Source: Xiphias gladius
Lineage: Eukaryota > Chordata > Actinopteri > Istiophoriformes > Xiphiidae
Direction: 5' to 3'
Length of the DNA stretch: 64,000 nucleotides
Assembly (NCBI RefSeq): GCF_016859285.1
Contig: NC_053417.1
Span: 23,237,206 to 23,301,205, forward strand
A program made the position numbers and the translations under genes. Positions 50,177 to 61,500 of this stretch are shown in pieces (position 1 is the stretch's first letter; the number at the start of each line of letters is the position of its first letter). A model generated the notes under the pieces. It saw only the letters and a program-made list of their open reading frames with translations. It ran no database searches and was not told the DNA's origin.

Positions 50177-50294
50177 TTTGTCTAAATTGGTGCTGTGTGC
50201 TTTTTCTTTTTTTACATATACTCAACATATACTCAAAACAGACCGTTGAACTGCAAAAAGTGGGTCAACATGTAGTGTGGATTAATTATGATAC

Positions 50295-50877
50295 CAGCAG
50301 TGGCAGAACGTAAATAGGTAGATCTAGTCTAGTTCAGTAAATACAAATTCGAGTTACTCTACTTGAGTTTTTTTGGGGTTTTTTTCACGTCACTTTATAC
50401 TTCTGTAAATATTGTACGTTTTACTCCGCTGCTCCACCATTTGACACCTTTAGTTACTTTACAAATTAAGATTTTTCATACAAAACATATGAAGAGCTTA
50501 TAAAATATGATATGATTATTATGTTATGGATTAAACTACCTGACAGTAGATACAAGTAGAGCTGAAACAACTGGTTGATTAGTGGATTTATAGAAAATTA
50601 ACTGGCAACTATGTTGATAATCTCATTTTAGTCGTTTTTCATGTGAACATGTCAAACATTTTTTTAAATAGTTTCATAATCGTAACTTTGTAAATTTTAA
50701 CCTGCATTGAGTACTTTTGGTTTTTAATACTTTAAAGCCATTTCCCTGTATATACTTTTACTTAAATAACATTTTCAGTGTCAAGATTTTCTTCTTCTAA
50801 TGCAGTATTTTTTTACAGTCTGGTATTAGTACATTCTCTTAAGTAGAGGATCTGAATACCTCCTCCTCCAGCACTGG
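50295..50877 (+). repeat. GGTGGAAAGTAAC-end repeat with a nested insert
   Basis: Left end GCAGTGGCAGAACGTAAATA, right end CTCCTCCAGCACTGG. Inside are TTTAGTTACTTTACAAATTA, AAACATATGAAGAGCTTATA and TTTTACAGTCTGGTATTAGT. A fragment of the ATTAATCG family (AGCTGAAACAACTGGTTGAT, about 50555-50660) is inserted in the middle, so that fragment is younger. Confidence 0.75.
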
Positions 50878-51993
50878 ATCCATCTGAACCGAAAGTCCTT
50901 GTCATCTATCTAAAACAATTGCCGGGTCACATGGCCAGAGAAGTTGGTGTGTTTCCTTGTAGGAGAGTGAATGGACCAATCAGTAAGAAGGGGCAGGCTC
51001 AGGAGGAGCACACATGAGTTGTCAAACAGGTTTGTCTTGGGCTCCTAAGTGGTTTCAAACTCATTCACGCACAGGTTCTTCTCGGTTGGACAGCAGAGCA
51101 GTGATCGCTGGGATAAAAACAGGAAACCCAGGAGAGGCTCAGGAGCTCAACAAGAGGTGAGTTTTCTGTAGAAATGCCAAAAAAAAACAACAACCCAAGA
51201 ACTAACTAACCTACACCCTCATACAAGCAGACCTGAGCTTGTCAGGGCAAGACCAGTGCCTACGCCTTGAGTCTATAGTTCAGTACATGTGGAACTTTTT
51301 GTTGTGTACCTGCCTTTTGTGTTTCCGTGTCTCTGACTTCCTGCTTCTTTCCATGTTTTTCCACATCATGTCACGTCCATGTGTTTTTAATTCCAAATAG
51401 CTGAACGTGCTGGCTCTTGACCCAGAGACACTAAATTAGTCGCTCTATTTTTGTTTGTCTGACCTGCCTCATGGCATTCCTCTTTGCTTTATCATGCACC
51501 GGCCTGCTATCTTAATGAGACATCACAGTGCTGGCTGTCTTCACTGGTGGTGGGAGCTCAATCTGTTGTTTGTGAACCGGAGAGACCTGAGGGACCTCGA
51601 AGGCAGGTAAGAGTGGAGATACAGAAAGTTAAGCAGCTCTATCAGCAGGAGTTTGGTCCGGCTCAGACTGGAATGGCAAATATGTAGAGAATGTGACCGG
51701 CAGATGCAGACTGTTCAGGCGGCGTATTTTAAACACACACGGGATCTTAAGTAGACACAGGAGTTCAGAAAAAGTACCAGTGTTTACCAGGTTAATTTTT
51801 GTGCCTGTCATCACAGTTAGAGGCTTATGACTATACACACGCTGGTTTGGGTTAACAGATGACATAGAGTTGAACCTCTATGTTTTGACGTTGTTAAACC
51901 TACAGAGGCTAGTTCAGGAAGAAACCGGCTACAAACCCTGGCAACTGGCTGCTTTATTTAAAGATGAGGAGTCCTTGTTCCCATAGCAGCTGT

Positions 51994-51994
51994 T

Positions 51995-52030
<36 letters not shown>

Positions 52031-52115
52031 TGTGTCTGTGTGTCTGTGTGCTGCTCTGTATTGCCATCAGACCACCAATAGCTTGTTGACAGCTGGACAG
52101 CTTCCCCGACACCCG

Positions 52116-52151
<36 letters not shown>

Positions 52152-52152
52152 G
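51994..52152. repeat. TG and TC/AC microsatellites
   Basis: (TG)n at 51995-52028 with TGTC variants to about 52050, then (TC)n(AC)n at 52117-52152. Open frames on both strands here are repeat artefacts. Confidence 0.95.
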
Positions 52153-52517
52153 CACTTATGCCACTCTTTTCACAGGCCTTCAACTGACTGAAAATGAAGT
52201 ATTGGATGTTTGTCTGCGGAGAAATGGACGACTACGCGTAATTGTTGGGTTCCGTCTGTGCCGGCAGCCAATGCACTTTAGGATGGATAAGGCTTCAAGT
52301 GAATGATTGGCTGCAGTCTGTAAGAAAAGGGAGGGTTTATGAGCATTGGGTCTTTTATGGACTTGGCTGTATCCTCTCTGTGTTGGAGTACTACAAGTGT
52401 CCTTAGAAGAGATTCTTCCTTGTCTTGTAAGGTAAATGTTGTTGACTGTTCATTTGAGCTCTTCATTGAGCTGTCTTCCCTTCCTTCTCGCCCGACTTAT
52501 GTATCTCTTTTCCACAG

Positions 52518-52711
52518 GAAGTCCAAATGTCAAGGACCTAGAGTTCAGCTGAGATGCCGCGGTTACATCGCTTTCGAAAACGGAGCGGAGCTGATCACGA
52601 GAGAGCTATACAGGAGCACAAATAAAAGATAACAGCGCAATTTCTGCAGGTGGCTTAAAAAAAAAAAAAAAAAAAGTGGACAAGGACAGGTACGACTACT
52701 ACCTCTGCAAA
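52518..52711 (+). other. fam110 5' leader with small upstream frame and A run
   Basis: An acceptor (TCTCTTTTCCACAG) ends at 52517, so the leader is probably spliced. An upstream frame at 52554-52625 codes 23 residues (MPRLHRFRKRSGADHERAIQ, then EHK) and ends 86 bases before the main ATG. A run of about 19 A lies at 52657-52675. Confidence 0.5.
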
Positions 52712-53983
52712 ATGCCTGTGGAGACCCTCCCACGCCCAGTGAGGCAACCAGCGAGGACTGCTGTAGTTGCTATACCCCCCCGCCTGCGGGCCAAGGGCCC
52801 ACTGGGGCCGGACTTCTCCCGGCAAAGCCCCACATCAGAAGGCAGACCAAAGCAGAGCGCGGTGGAGAGGCTGGAAGCAGACAAGGCTAAATATGTCAAG
52901 AGTCAGGTGGCTCTTTCTAAGCAGCAGCCAGTCAGGCCTCCCGAAGCACGGACGCCTCTGCTAGGCCCCGGCACTGCCCTGCAGCCAACCAGGAAGGCGC
53001 CGGCCCAAACAAAAACCAAGCAGGAGGGCGTCCCGCTTGACTTGGAGCACCTGAGTAACCTCATCAGTGGTGTGAATGATGGACCCCAGTCCAGTGCCGC
53101 TGTAGGCTCAGAGGACAGTAATGCTCCTGATTGTGCTGCACACAGCTCTCCTTTCCCCGCACCTGTAGGGGCCGAGCAGAAAAAAGAGAGACCGTGTCCA
53201 CCTCCCCGTCCTGACTGGTCAAGTCCAGCTAAGGTACGATTAAAAGCCTCTGGACCTGCCAAGGTAGAGAAACCAGGCTCTCCTGGGTCTCCAGCTGCCA
53301 GAACCATACGCAGAGTGGACGTCATGCCTCAGGCCAGCCCTGTGAGGACGCTCTGCAGACCACCTCATTTCGTCCGGCAGCCCCTGCAGCCCACACTCTT
53401 ACCGTCCCAGTTTCCACTCCGCCCGGCTGCTTCACACCTGCGTCTCTTCCGACCTAGGACAGCACCAGGTACTTCTCCTCTGAAACCCGTCGTTGCCCCA
53501 CCTAAACCTGTCAACCCTCCCTCCTCTCCAGCTGGAACCCCCGTCCCTGCTCCACCTCCCCTCAGCTTCCCCGTTTTCCCTCCTCCCTCCCCAGCGATTA
53601 CCCGCTTATCCTCCTCCAGCTCCAGGAAACGCCCGTCTCTGACCCGGTCTAAATCGGACATGAGCGACCGGTACTCCAGGGCCGGGACAGAGCTGGAGCG
53701 CTTCTTCAACCTGTGCGGTTTGGACCCTGCAGACCTGCAGGAGTTGACTGGATCCAGTTCTGACATTGTTTCCCTCGCCCGTTTTCGCAGTGTGAGCGCC
53801 CCGGGGTCTGAGTGCGCAGGCTCTGGTAGAGAAGGTGAAGAAGATGATGACGAGGAAGCTGGCAAAGTGGCAGAACGTGTCCCCTATGGTGTTTCTGTCA
53901 TCGAGAGAAATGCCAGAGTGATCAAATGGCTGTATGGGCTCCGTCAGGCCAAGGACAATCCAAGTAAGAGCACCAATTTATAG
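52712..53983 (+). CDS. fam110a: FAM110 family protein, most like FAM110A
   Basis: FAM110 proteins associate with centrosomes, spindle poles and microtubules. The frame is intronless within the coding part and gives 423 aa. I chose the ATG at 52712 because MPVETL matches the start of FAM110A/B; the same frame is open upstream but has no ATG. Family blocks are: SAVERLEADKAKYVKSQ at 49-65, LDLEHLSNLISG at 109-120, IRRVDVMPQASPVR at 199-212, LTRSKSDMSDRYSRAGTELE at 310-329 running into RFFNLCGLDP, SSDIVSL at 349-355 and VPYGVSVIERNARVIKWLYG at 390-409. The RRVDV block and WLYGLRQA ending favour FAM110A over FAM110B/C/D. Human FAM110A is about 295 aa; the extra length is a Pro/Ser-rich middle, residues 215-310. 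Confidence is high for the family and moderate for the paralogue. Confidence 0.88.
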   Translation: MPVETLPRPVRQPARTAVVAIPPRLRAKGPLGPDFSRQSPTSEGRPKQSAVERLEADKAKYVKSQVALSKQQPVRPPEARTPLLGPGTALQPTRKAPAQTKTKQEGVPLDLEHLSNLISGVNDGPQSSAAVGSEDSNAPDCAAHSSPFPAPVGAEQKKERPCPPPRPDWSSPAKVRLKASGPAKVEKPGSPGSPAARTIRRVDVMPQASPVRTLCRPPHFVRQPLQPTLLPSQFPLRPAASHLRLFRPRTAPGTSPLKPVVAPPKPVNPPSSPAGTPVPAPPPLSFPVFPPPSPAITRLSSSSSRKRPSLTRSKSDMSDRYSRAGTELERFFNLCGLDPADLQELTGSSSDIVSLARFRSVSAPGSECAGSGREGEEDDDEEAGKVAERVPYGVSVIERNARVIKWLYGLRQAKDNPSKSTNL

Positions 53984-54365
53984 GAGGGCGTTAAATGGTC
54001 TAAAGGATTTGAAACATAAGTAAAAATTTCAACATGCAAAACACATGGAGTGATGGAGTCCCATGATTAAACTGGTAGTAAAGTGAAATATATGATGAGG
54101 TGATAAAGTGATGCATGTAATTTTTCTACTGAGTAACTCACTGAGCATTTCTATTCTCAGAAAGCCCCCCACCCTGACCCCCCATTTTTTCTTTTTTGTT
54201 ATTTTGACTTTTCAAATGTTTTTTTTCTTGTTTTTTTTTGTGAGTCTCATAACGGGGCTGTTAACTTTATTTTTGTCACCGTTTGGCCAGTGAGGTGACA
54301 TCTGAGATCAACAAATCACACTCTGCTGTAAATGGACCTCATTAAAGATTGAATGCTGCGAGCAC
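53984..54365 (+). other. fam110 3'UTR
   Basis: T-rich sequence from the stop to an ATTAAA at 54341-54346, followed by CTTGTGTGGACCCCTCTGTG, a plausible downstream element. Confidence 0.5.
54341..54346 (+). terminator. Poly(A) signal of fam110
   Basis: ATTAAA with a GT-rich downstream stretch. Confidence 0.45.
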
Positions 54366-55442
54366 CTTGTGTGGACCCCTCTGTGATGGATCTCAAAGTG
54401 TCGCAAGAGTTTGTTACCTGCGAGATTTTGTCAGTCCAGGTGATCTAATAATGCATTGATTTACCAGCCTAGTGTTAAATGGGGAAGCGTTTCCCCAGAG
54501 GGAGCAGAGCCTAAGGTCAAACCCCCCCCCTCCCGATTCATTTAAAATGAAATTATAATTGCATGTATACGTAATTACGTGAAGCTGCTGTAAAACTGTC
54601 CTTGATGATTATCGAGAGCAGATGATGACGGCCTGTAGATGAAAGCGTGGTGTTTTCGTGAAACTGTCAATGGGAGGAGGAGCGAGATCAACAGGCTTGA
54701 TCCTGGGCTTGATCCTGGGCTTGTAGCTTGTTGGGGGAAGTTTCACTGATGTTCCACAGGAGGTCAGAGCAGTCCGTGCAGACACACTTTGTTCTGTGCT
54801 AGACAGTCCAAGGAAAACCCCCCGCTCTATTTTCAAACTGCTTGTCATAAATGAACCATTACTGAGAAAATATTTTCGCTTTTCATTTTAAAGTCAGTTG
54901 CATCTTGCAAAACCAGTTTCATCTTGGGATGCGCTGGAACCGGGCTCTCAGTCCAGCTGCAGGACTAAAGTGCAAAATTACTTAAGAACATCTTACATAA
55001 AACAGAAAAGGGACAAAAATACTGTTAATATTATGACCCTGGTTGTTACAGCTACTTTGGCCTCAAACTGTACCTGACATGCAAAAGAGCACTGAACACA
55101 AAAGCCAAGCACCAGTCCTTGGAAATTCAAATGCATTTCAAATTCAGGATGAAGTCGATCTTAAAGGTAAACAAACCCACTTACCCAGTTATCTACATCT
55201 CTTTGGAGTTAATCCAGCATTCGTGTACCATCATTCACTCTCAAATGGGAGAAGGTGGACTTGATAGGCGGAGTGCTTCACTCTCAAATACATGAGAGTT
55301 GTTCAACCAGATTCCAGTGCCAAACAAGGGGGACTTAAATACAACCGTGAGCGCATGAAGAGGGCTATTGTTGTCCAATAAACGCAGTGGAAGATTGTAC
55401 CTGACCGTCTGCATGTGGCCTTGTGCTTCCTCACTTCGAAGA
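54366..55442. other. Intergenic fam110 to MFSD2-like
   Basis: About 1.1 kb. It has a short direct repeat (GCTTGATCCTGG twice, then GCTTG) at 54696-54724. A frame at 55079-55166 ending at AAAGGTAAAC does not join the next exon in phase. The promoter of the transporter gene presumably lies here, but no TATA box is clear. A CCAAT motif occurs at about 55374. Confidence 0.45.
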
Positions 55443-55547
55443 ATGAGTTGTTTTAAGGATTTTACACATCAGTTACAGACATTAAAGAAACAGGTATTAA
55501 AACCGGATGCGGATAGGAACCCACGCAGTGAAGGTCAGCACACCAGG
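55443..55547 (+). CDS. Predicted first coding exon of the MFSD2-like gene
   Basis: The frame MSCFKDFTHQLQTLKKQVLK continues to a consensus donor GTAAGT at 55548 in phase 0, matching the phase-0 exon at 56200. The joined residues are basic, like the cytosolic N-terminus of MFSD2 proteins. An in-frame ATG at 55413 would add ten residues. Support is indirect. Confidence 0.5.
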
Positions 55548-58500
55548 GTAAGTTTTCAAAAAGGAAATATTTCTCTTTCTCCCGTCTAGTTTTGCAGACA
55601 CATTCAAAATGCAAGAAGAAAAAATGAATCCCTTCAGTGTAGATTTAGTAGGAGTCAATGGTCATACCCAATATTACAGATTTTCTCGATGTTTTGATGC
55701 ATTTTAGGTGTTTCTATCTAAAAGAACAGCGAACGCATGCTCCAAATGGTGTTATAATCTCAAAACTCTTAATACAAAATCACATAGTGTGGTCTAAAAA
55801 AAATACTGTAACAAAATACACAGTGCATCACATCATAGGTTCAAACCTGCAGTCATTTAGTGGTGATACACAGAGCTGAAAATAAAATAAAGTAAATGTT
55901 TTAGGCAGCCTGATAACTGCACCATATCTTGCCTGTAATTTACATTGGGTCAAGGACTTTTCTCAACCTTACCTATTGTGAGACTACTGATATCAAATGC
56001 GCTACACTTTCTATGTGATAACTGTGTGAAAATCAAAGAGAGCCAGAAATCATTAAAAGCCGGCAAACAATTGGGAGAAATGCATCCAATTAGATGGAGA
56101 AAAACCGTGAAGACATAAAATGTTTGAACTTGTGTCTCAGTGGTTGCGGACATATTTTCCCTCCACCTGCCTGTCTGCTCTTCTCCCCGGTCTTCACAGG
56201 GGTCGGGGGGGATTCCTCTGGCCAGGAAGATGTGTTATGCGGTGGGAGGGGTCCCGCATCAGATTACCACAGTAGCTATAGGGGTTTCGCTGCAGATTTT
56301 CCTTCTGGATGTTGTGCAGGTAAAAGTTCAAATTGTCCTTACACATACAACCGTGACCGCTGATCTGTACTTCCCACTACACTGACCTCTGTACAACAAA
56401 AGGATGTGTAAATGTTAGCATGTTAAAAAGGGAAGCGGTGGCAAAAAGTATTGTTATCAGTCTTTTAAGAGCTGAATTGCACATTTTCACAGATGGAGGC
56501 CGCCTACGTTTCCATGATTTTATTTGTGAGTCGAGCCTGGGATGCCGTGACTGACCCCCTGGTTGGATATCTGGTGAGCTGCAGCAAATGGACCCCCATC
56601 GGCAAACTCACTCCATGGTTGGTTGCCGGGCCCACATGTTTAACGCACACTTCATCTTGAATTAAGTCACGATTCGACCTCTGGTGCTCTGTTCAACGGA
56701 GCCGTCGATGTTTATCTCACAGGCTGGTTCTTTCCACTCCATTTGGTGTCCTGTCCTATCTGCTGCTGTGGTTTGAACCACACGGCTCCATGTCTCAGAC
56801 TCTCAGCGTGCTGTGGTTCCTCACAGCAGCCTGCCTCTTCGAGACCCTCATGAGTGTAAGTCAGCGTAAGTGTTGCGGGCACTACTCGCTCTTTTCCCCC
56901 ATCTGGTACCCGGTGGTTAAAAGTAACTATGTACATTTAATCGATTACTTTGCTTAAGTACAGTTTTGGGGTACTTCCTTCATTTGAATATTTCAATTTT
57001 GTGTTACATCATACTTCCACTATGCTTCAGAGGGAAATATTGTATTTTTTACTGCATTACATTTATCTGGCAGCTGCAGTTTTAAGTTTTTTGTCAAATG
57101 AAGATTTTAACATAAAAAAAAAAACATGATAAGCTCATAAAATACAATATAAAACTTCTTACAAAAAAACTGTGTCTACTACTACTTGGGACCCCTTTTC
57201 ACGGGTTTCAGATGTCTATGAGTTGTTAGCAGTTCCACCAAAGAGAAATTTCCCCTCTAACCTCCTCAGATGGTTTCATTAAAATAACTGTTCTCGGCAC
57301 AAAGATGTAAAATAATCCAATATTTGACAAAAAAAAAAAAAATTGATTAGAGAAAAGTCCAAAAAATGAAAACAGATTTGCGTATTGGAACTTTGTTTTT
57401 TTCTTCTTTCTGCTCCCATTAATCATCTCTTGACCCCTCAGAGTTATCTTGTGGCGATTTGGAGGGGCCCCACCCCTTGGTTGGAAACCGCTGGACTAAA
57501 CTCCCGAACTGCATACAAAATAGTCAAAACGTGCTCCACGGTAAAATGGTGTTTACACACTGAGAGATCAGTATTAGCAACCTAATCATGTCAGATCGAA
57601 TAATCTGTCAGTGCCTTTACTTTTAATACTACAGGCTCATTTTGCTGATCATACTTATGTACTTTTACTTAAGTACACTTGAATACAGGAATTGCACTTG
57701 AAATGGAGCATTGTTGTATTGGTACCAAAGGTTTTGAGTACTCCACCGCTGCTGGTACCCATTTCTTTGTCATCTATCCACCATCTTGTGCTTCAGTCTG
57801 CTTTTTTTTCCCCCACGACAGTCTTCTTTCCTCGTCTTTCTCGTGTCACCATGGTGACAGAGTTTCATACTATTTTCATGTCACTGTCACGGCTGCCGTT
57901 TTGCTCCAAGCTGTGTCACCATGGCTACTGAGTTTTCGCACCGCCCATGTGCTGTCAGTTGGCGTCATGTCCCCCCCCCCTGTCATCCATTAACAGTGCT
58001 ACAACGTCCCGTACCTCTCACTCAACATGTTCCTGGGGGGAGATAAGAGGGACAGAGACTCTGCCACAGCTTACAGTAAGAGTACCGAGACTCACTCATA
58101 TCTCACATCCTTATCCTTATCCCCGGGTCAGACCAATGAGAATGTGGATCCGGATCTCCCTCGGCTTGATCACACTCCTTGTCCCCTTCTCTGCACCTCT
58201 GTCCAGGAATGAGTGCGGAGATGTTGGCAATGCTGCTGGCTTCCATAATTCAAGGTCAGGTTGTATCTGTGTACAACACAGAGAAGCAGGAGGCTTGTCA
58301 ACAGCTGGACCAGGCCCACGAAACGCCTCAAAGCACACCTTCACCACAGACTGCATCCCTTCAGGAAACGGTAGAAACTGCACTTAAAATTATTACCTAA
58401 AAGTGGCCACTCTAGCTGAGATTACACTCATATTTCTTTAGCAGTCTAGCAGCATTGCTTTGGTATTGTACTCACAGAGTCCCAGGGATATCTTGTTACC

Positions 58501-61500
58501 CTGTAATTTACTGTTCTTAGCTTGACATGGACATTGTTGTGTGTTCGTCTGTATGTTTGCAACTCAGGCTTTTGTTGTTAGTTATTACACAACTATCCAG
58601 TGTTTAGGGGAAACAGATTGGATTTAATGGAATTAGACGTGTGTTTGCAAAAACAAACCATTACGGTTTTAAAACGAGGTAAGTAACAAAGGAAGAAAAT
58701 GTCCGATGAGGGAGGAAGGAATTTTTTAAAGTTTGTAGGAACTGATGCCACTGTCAGGAGACAATTAGCTTAGCCTAACATTAAAATTAGAAAACCGGAG
58801 AAAACCTAAAATCTATTGAAGTGACTGTTAACATTTCTGGTTGGAAAGTGAATCAAATGGCTAGAAAGAGACTTAAGACTACCACAAAGGGACACAAAAC
58901 AACCACAAAGAGACTTAAATGATGACAAAGAGTCACAAAAAAAGTAAAAAGAGACTTAAATGATGACAAAGAGTCACAAAATAAGTAAAAAGAGACTTAA
59001 ATGACTACAGAGAGGCACAAAAGGACCATAAAGAGACTCAGAACTACCACAACAAGACATGCATCCACCATAAAGAGACACAAAACAACCATAAAGACAC
59101 TCAAAAAGACCTCAAAGAGATGTCATGTCCGTTTTGTGTCTCTTTCAGTCTGGGTGGGGGACAGTGCCTAGGGGCCTGTTGTCTCACAATCCATTCAACA
59201 TTATATCTTTAATATTTAAAAGTTGGTAAGAATTGAACAAGAAGATGTAGCATATTAATTAGTAAGCTTCACGGGTGCTGGCAGGCAGGTTTTTTTTAAC
59301 CTATGGACAGAGCCAGGTGCGCTTTTTTTCCCTGTTGTCTTTCTATATGCTAAGCTATCAGACAGATATGACAGTGGTATCAAGCTTTTCCTCTAAGAAA
59401 ATATTGCCTATTGACCAAAATGTCAAAATTTTCTTTTAGGGACGAGTTAAAATTATCATAACTAACCATAAAATTGTTAATAATAATAATGTTGTAAAAC
59501 AATAGTGGAATAACTTGACATGATCTAAAGGTAGAGTAATCCCAAACAAATGAAGACTACAAAACTGAATAACACAAATTTTAAATAGGGAGGACTGTTT
59601 ACTTGTGTTTGTATGGCTCTCGGCATGTGTTTGTAGATGGCATAATATGCTTTATATGTAAAGGTTTAATGTGTGTTTTTGCCCCCCAGCAAAAGGCTTT
59701 CTTGACCTCAGCTCTGGTCATGGGTGCTCTGTTCTTCCTCTGCAGCCTGGTTCTCTTCCTTGGGGTGAAGGAGCAGCAGGGTGAGTCAGAAATGGCCGGC
59801 GGTCAACAATCAAATACTGTAAATAAAATTGGAGTAGATTGGTCATCAGAATGTTTTCCGGTTCGGCAATATCTGGTAACACGTCAATCAGAAACCTTTC
59901 TCATTTAAACTAAAGTTCATTCTAAGTATGGGTTGTGCATTTTTCTGGTGTTTCACAACCCCCTTCCTTGACGCCTCATTTTGGTTTTTCTTTCAGCCCC
60001 TCTCTGCTCTGGCGACAAAGTACGACCATCCTATCTGACCTCGCTGAAGATGCTGATATGCCACGTTCCCTATCAACGACTGGTGCTTGGCTTTGTGTTT
60101 AGTGCTCTTGCATTTCAGGTACAAGCACCCATTGGCTGTGCTGCATCCCTCCAAACGTTGATGACGCTCTGATGAAGCACAGAAACTCATTATCTAATAA
60201 TCCTAATTATCTCTTCGTTTTTTTGTTTTATGCTTTTCAAATTATGTATTTAATGGTAATCAAACCATATTATATTCTAATTTTGTGTTCTCCATCTGTT
60301 TTATCTCAGATGTCCTGGAGTAATTTTGCGCTTTTTTGCAGTCATGCCGCTGGGCTGGGAGCCGAGTTCCAGTACCTCCTCCTGGCTCTACTTGTAAGAT
60401 GCAACTAACAAGAATCACACACTCAGCTTTTCAGTAGCCTTCTAAGGATTTCACAAAGTGCATGACCCAAATGAAACGGTCTCGAAATTTCCACAGGCTT
60501 CTGCCTCAGTAGCGGTTCCTCTGTGGCAAGCAGTTCTTCTGAGAATAGGAAAAAAGGCCACAGTTTTCATCGGACTCTCAGTGAGAAATCAGTAATCTGA
60601 GTGATAAGAGTCATTTTCCACACCTTAAATCTCCCTCTTACCTGCGAGGCCTGTTTATGTCTCCCTCAGCTCTTCATCCCCGCAGTCATCATAGTTGCCT
60701 GTGTTCCCAGTAACCTGCCAGTCTTCATGACTATGTGCATTTTGATGGGATTCAGCGTGGCGACTGTATTCTTGCTACCATGGTGAGTCAGCTCCCTGCT
60801 AGGACACAAAGCTCTCAGTGCTCTCCAAGGCCCCTGTCAGATCTAATCAGTATCAGAGCTGAATGTGCACATGAATCATTCACATCTCCTCTACCTGGCC
60901 TGGCCAGTGATGAATATTCTAACATTGATGCATTTTGTTGACCGGTCTGTTCTCCTCATCTAAATCGACACATGTGATATGTCAGCTTTTGGAGAGGGAA
61001 AAAAACGACGACAAACAGACACAAAACAACTGCAAAGAGACAAAACTACCATACAAACAACTAAGAAGAGACATAAAATAATCACAAAGATGGCTACAAA
61101 GAGAAACAAAATACCCTTAAGGGACACAGAATGACTACAAAGAGTTGCAAGATGTTTATAGCCAAAATAGAAGGAAAACAATCACAAAGAAACACAAAAT
61201 GAAGAACAAAGTGCAAACAATGTTTTGTGACTCTCAGTGTGGGGATATTGCTCCTATGTAGAAGGGTGGACGGTATTTTATATGGCGCCCACTTTCTCAT
61301 AATCTGTCTATGGCTAAAGGTCTATGCTCCCAGATGTGGTGGACGACTTTGCCGCGAGACATCCCTCCTACAAGGACCTGGAGCCTCTGTTTTTCTCCTG
61401 TTATGCCTTCTGCGTTAAGCTGGTGGGAGGCCTGTCTGTTGGCATCTCAACCATGATATTACAGTGAGTCAATCTTCCATCCACTCACTTTATGTGTTAT

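Larger units (their letters stand above)
49310..50200 (+). other. prickle3: prickle3 3'UTR
   Basis: From the stop to an ATTAAA signal at 50171-50176 followed by GGTGCTGTGTGCTTTTTC. It contains an A run at 49728-49740 and a TG/TGCG microsatellite at 49965-50003. Confidence 0.5.
50201..52517. other. Intergenic prickle3-fam110, possibly with non-coding leader exons
   Basis: It contains a fish repeat at 50295-50877, TG and TC/AC microsatellites and donor-like sites: AGAGGTGAGT near 51154 and AGGCAGGTAAGAG near 51602. The first donor follows a GC-richer stretch from about 51060 that could be a first exon spliced to the acceptor at 52517. This is unproven. Confidence 0.4.
58371..59689 (+). other. 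MFSD2-like intron 6
   Basis: It contains a minisatellite-type repeat at 58860-59215 and a single-arm copy of the foldback family at 59240-59425. No exon is seen. The donor is CG|GTAGAA, weaker than usual. Confidence 0.55.

Noticed and set aside
52676-52711. An upstream extension of the fam110 frame (DKDRYDYYLCK)
   Set aside because: The extension has no ATG, only GTG, and follows an A run. MPVETL at 52712 matches the family start.
53365-53865. A 166-residue minus-strand frame, and another at 52903-53325
   Set aside because: Both are antisense shadows of the GC-rich fam110 coding exon.
55079-55166. A candidate first exon of the transporter (MQKSTEHKSQAPVLG) ending at GGTAAAC
   Set aside because: It ends in phase 1 and does not join the phase-0 exon at 56200. 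The exon ending at 55547 does join and has a better donor.
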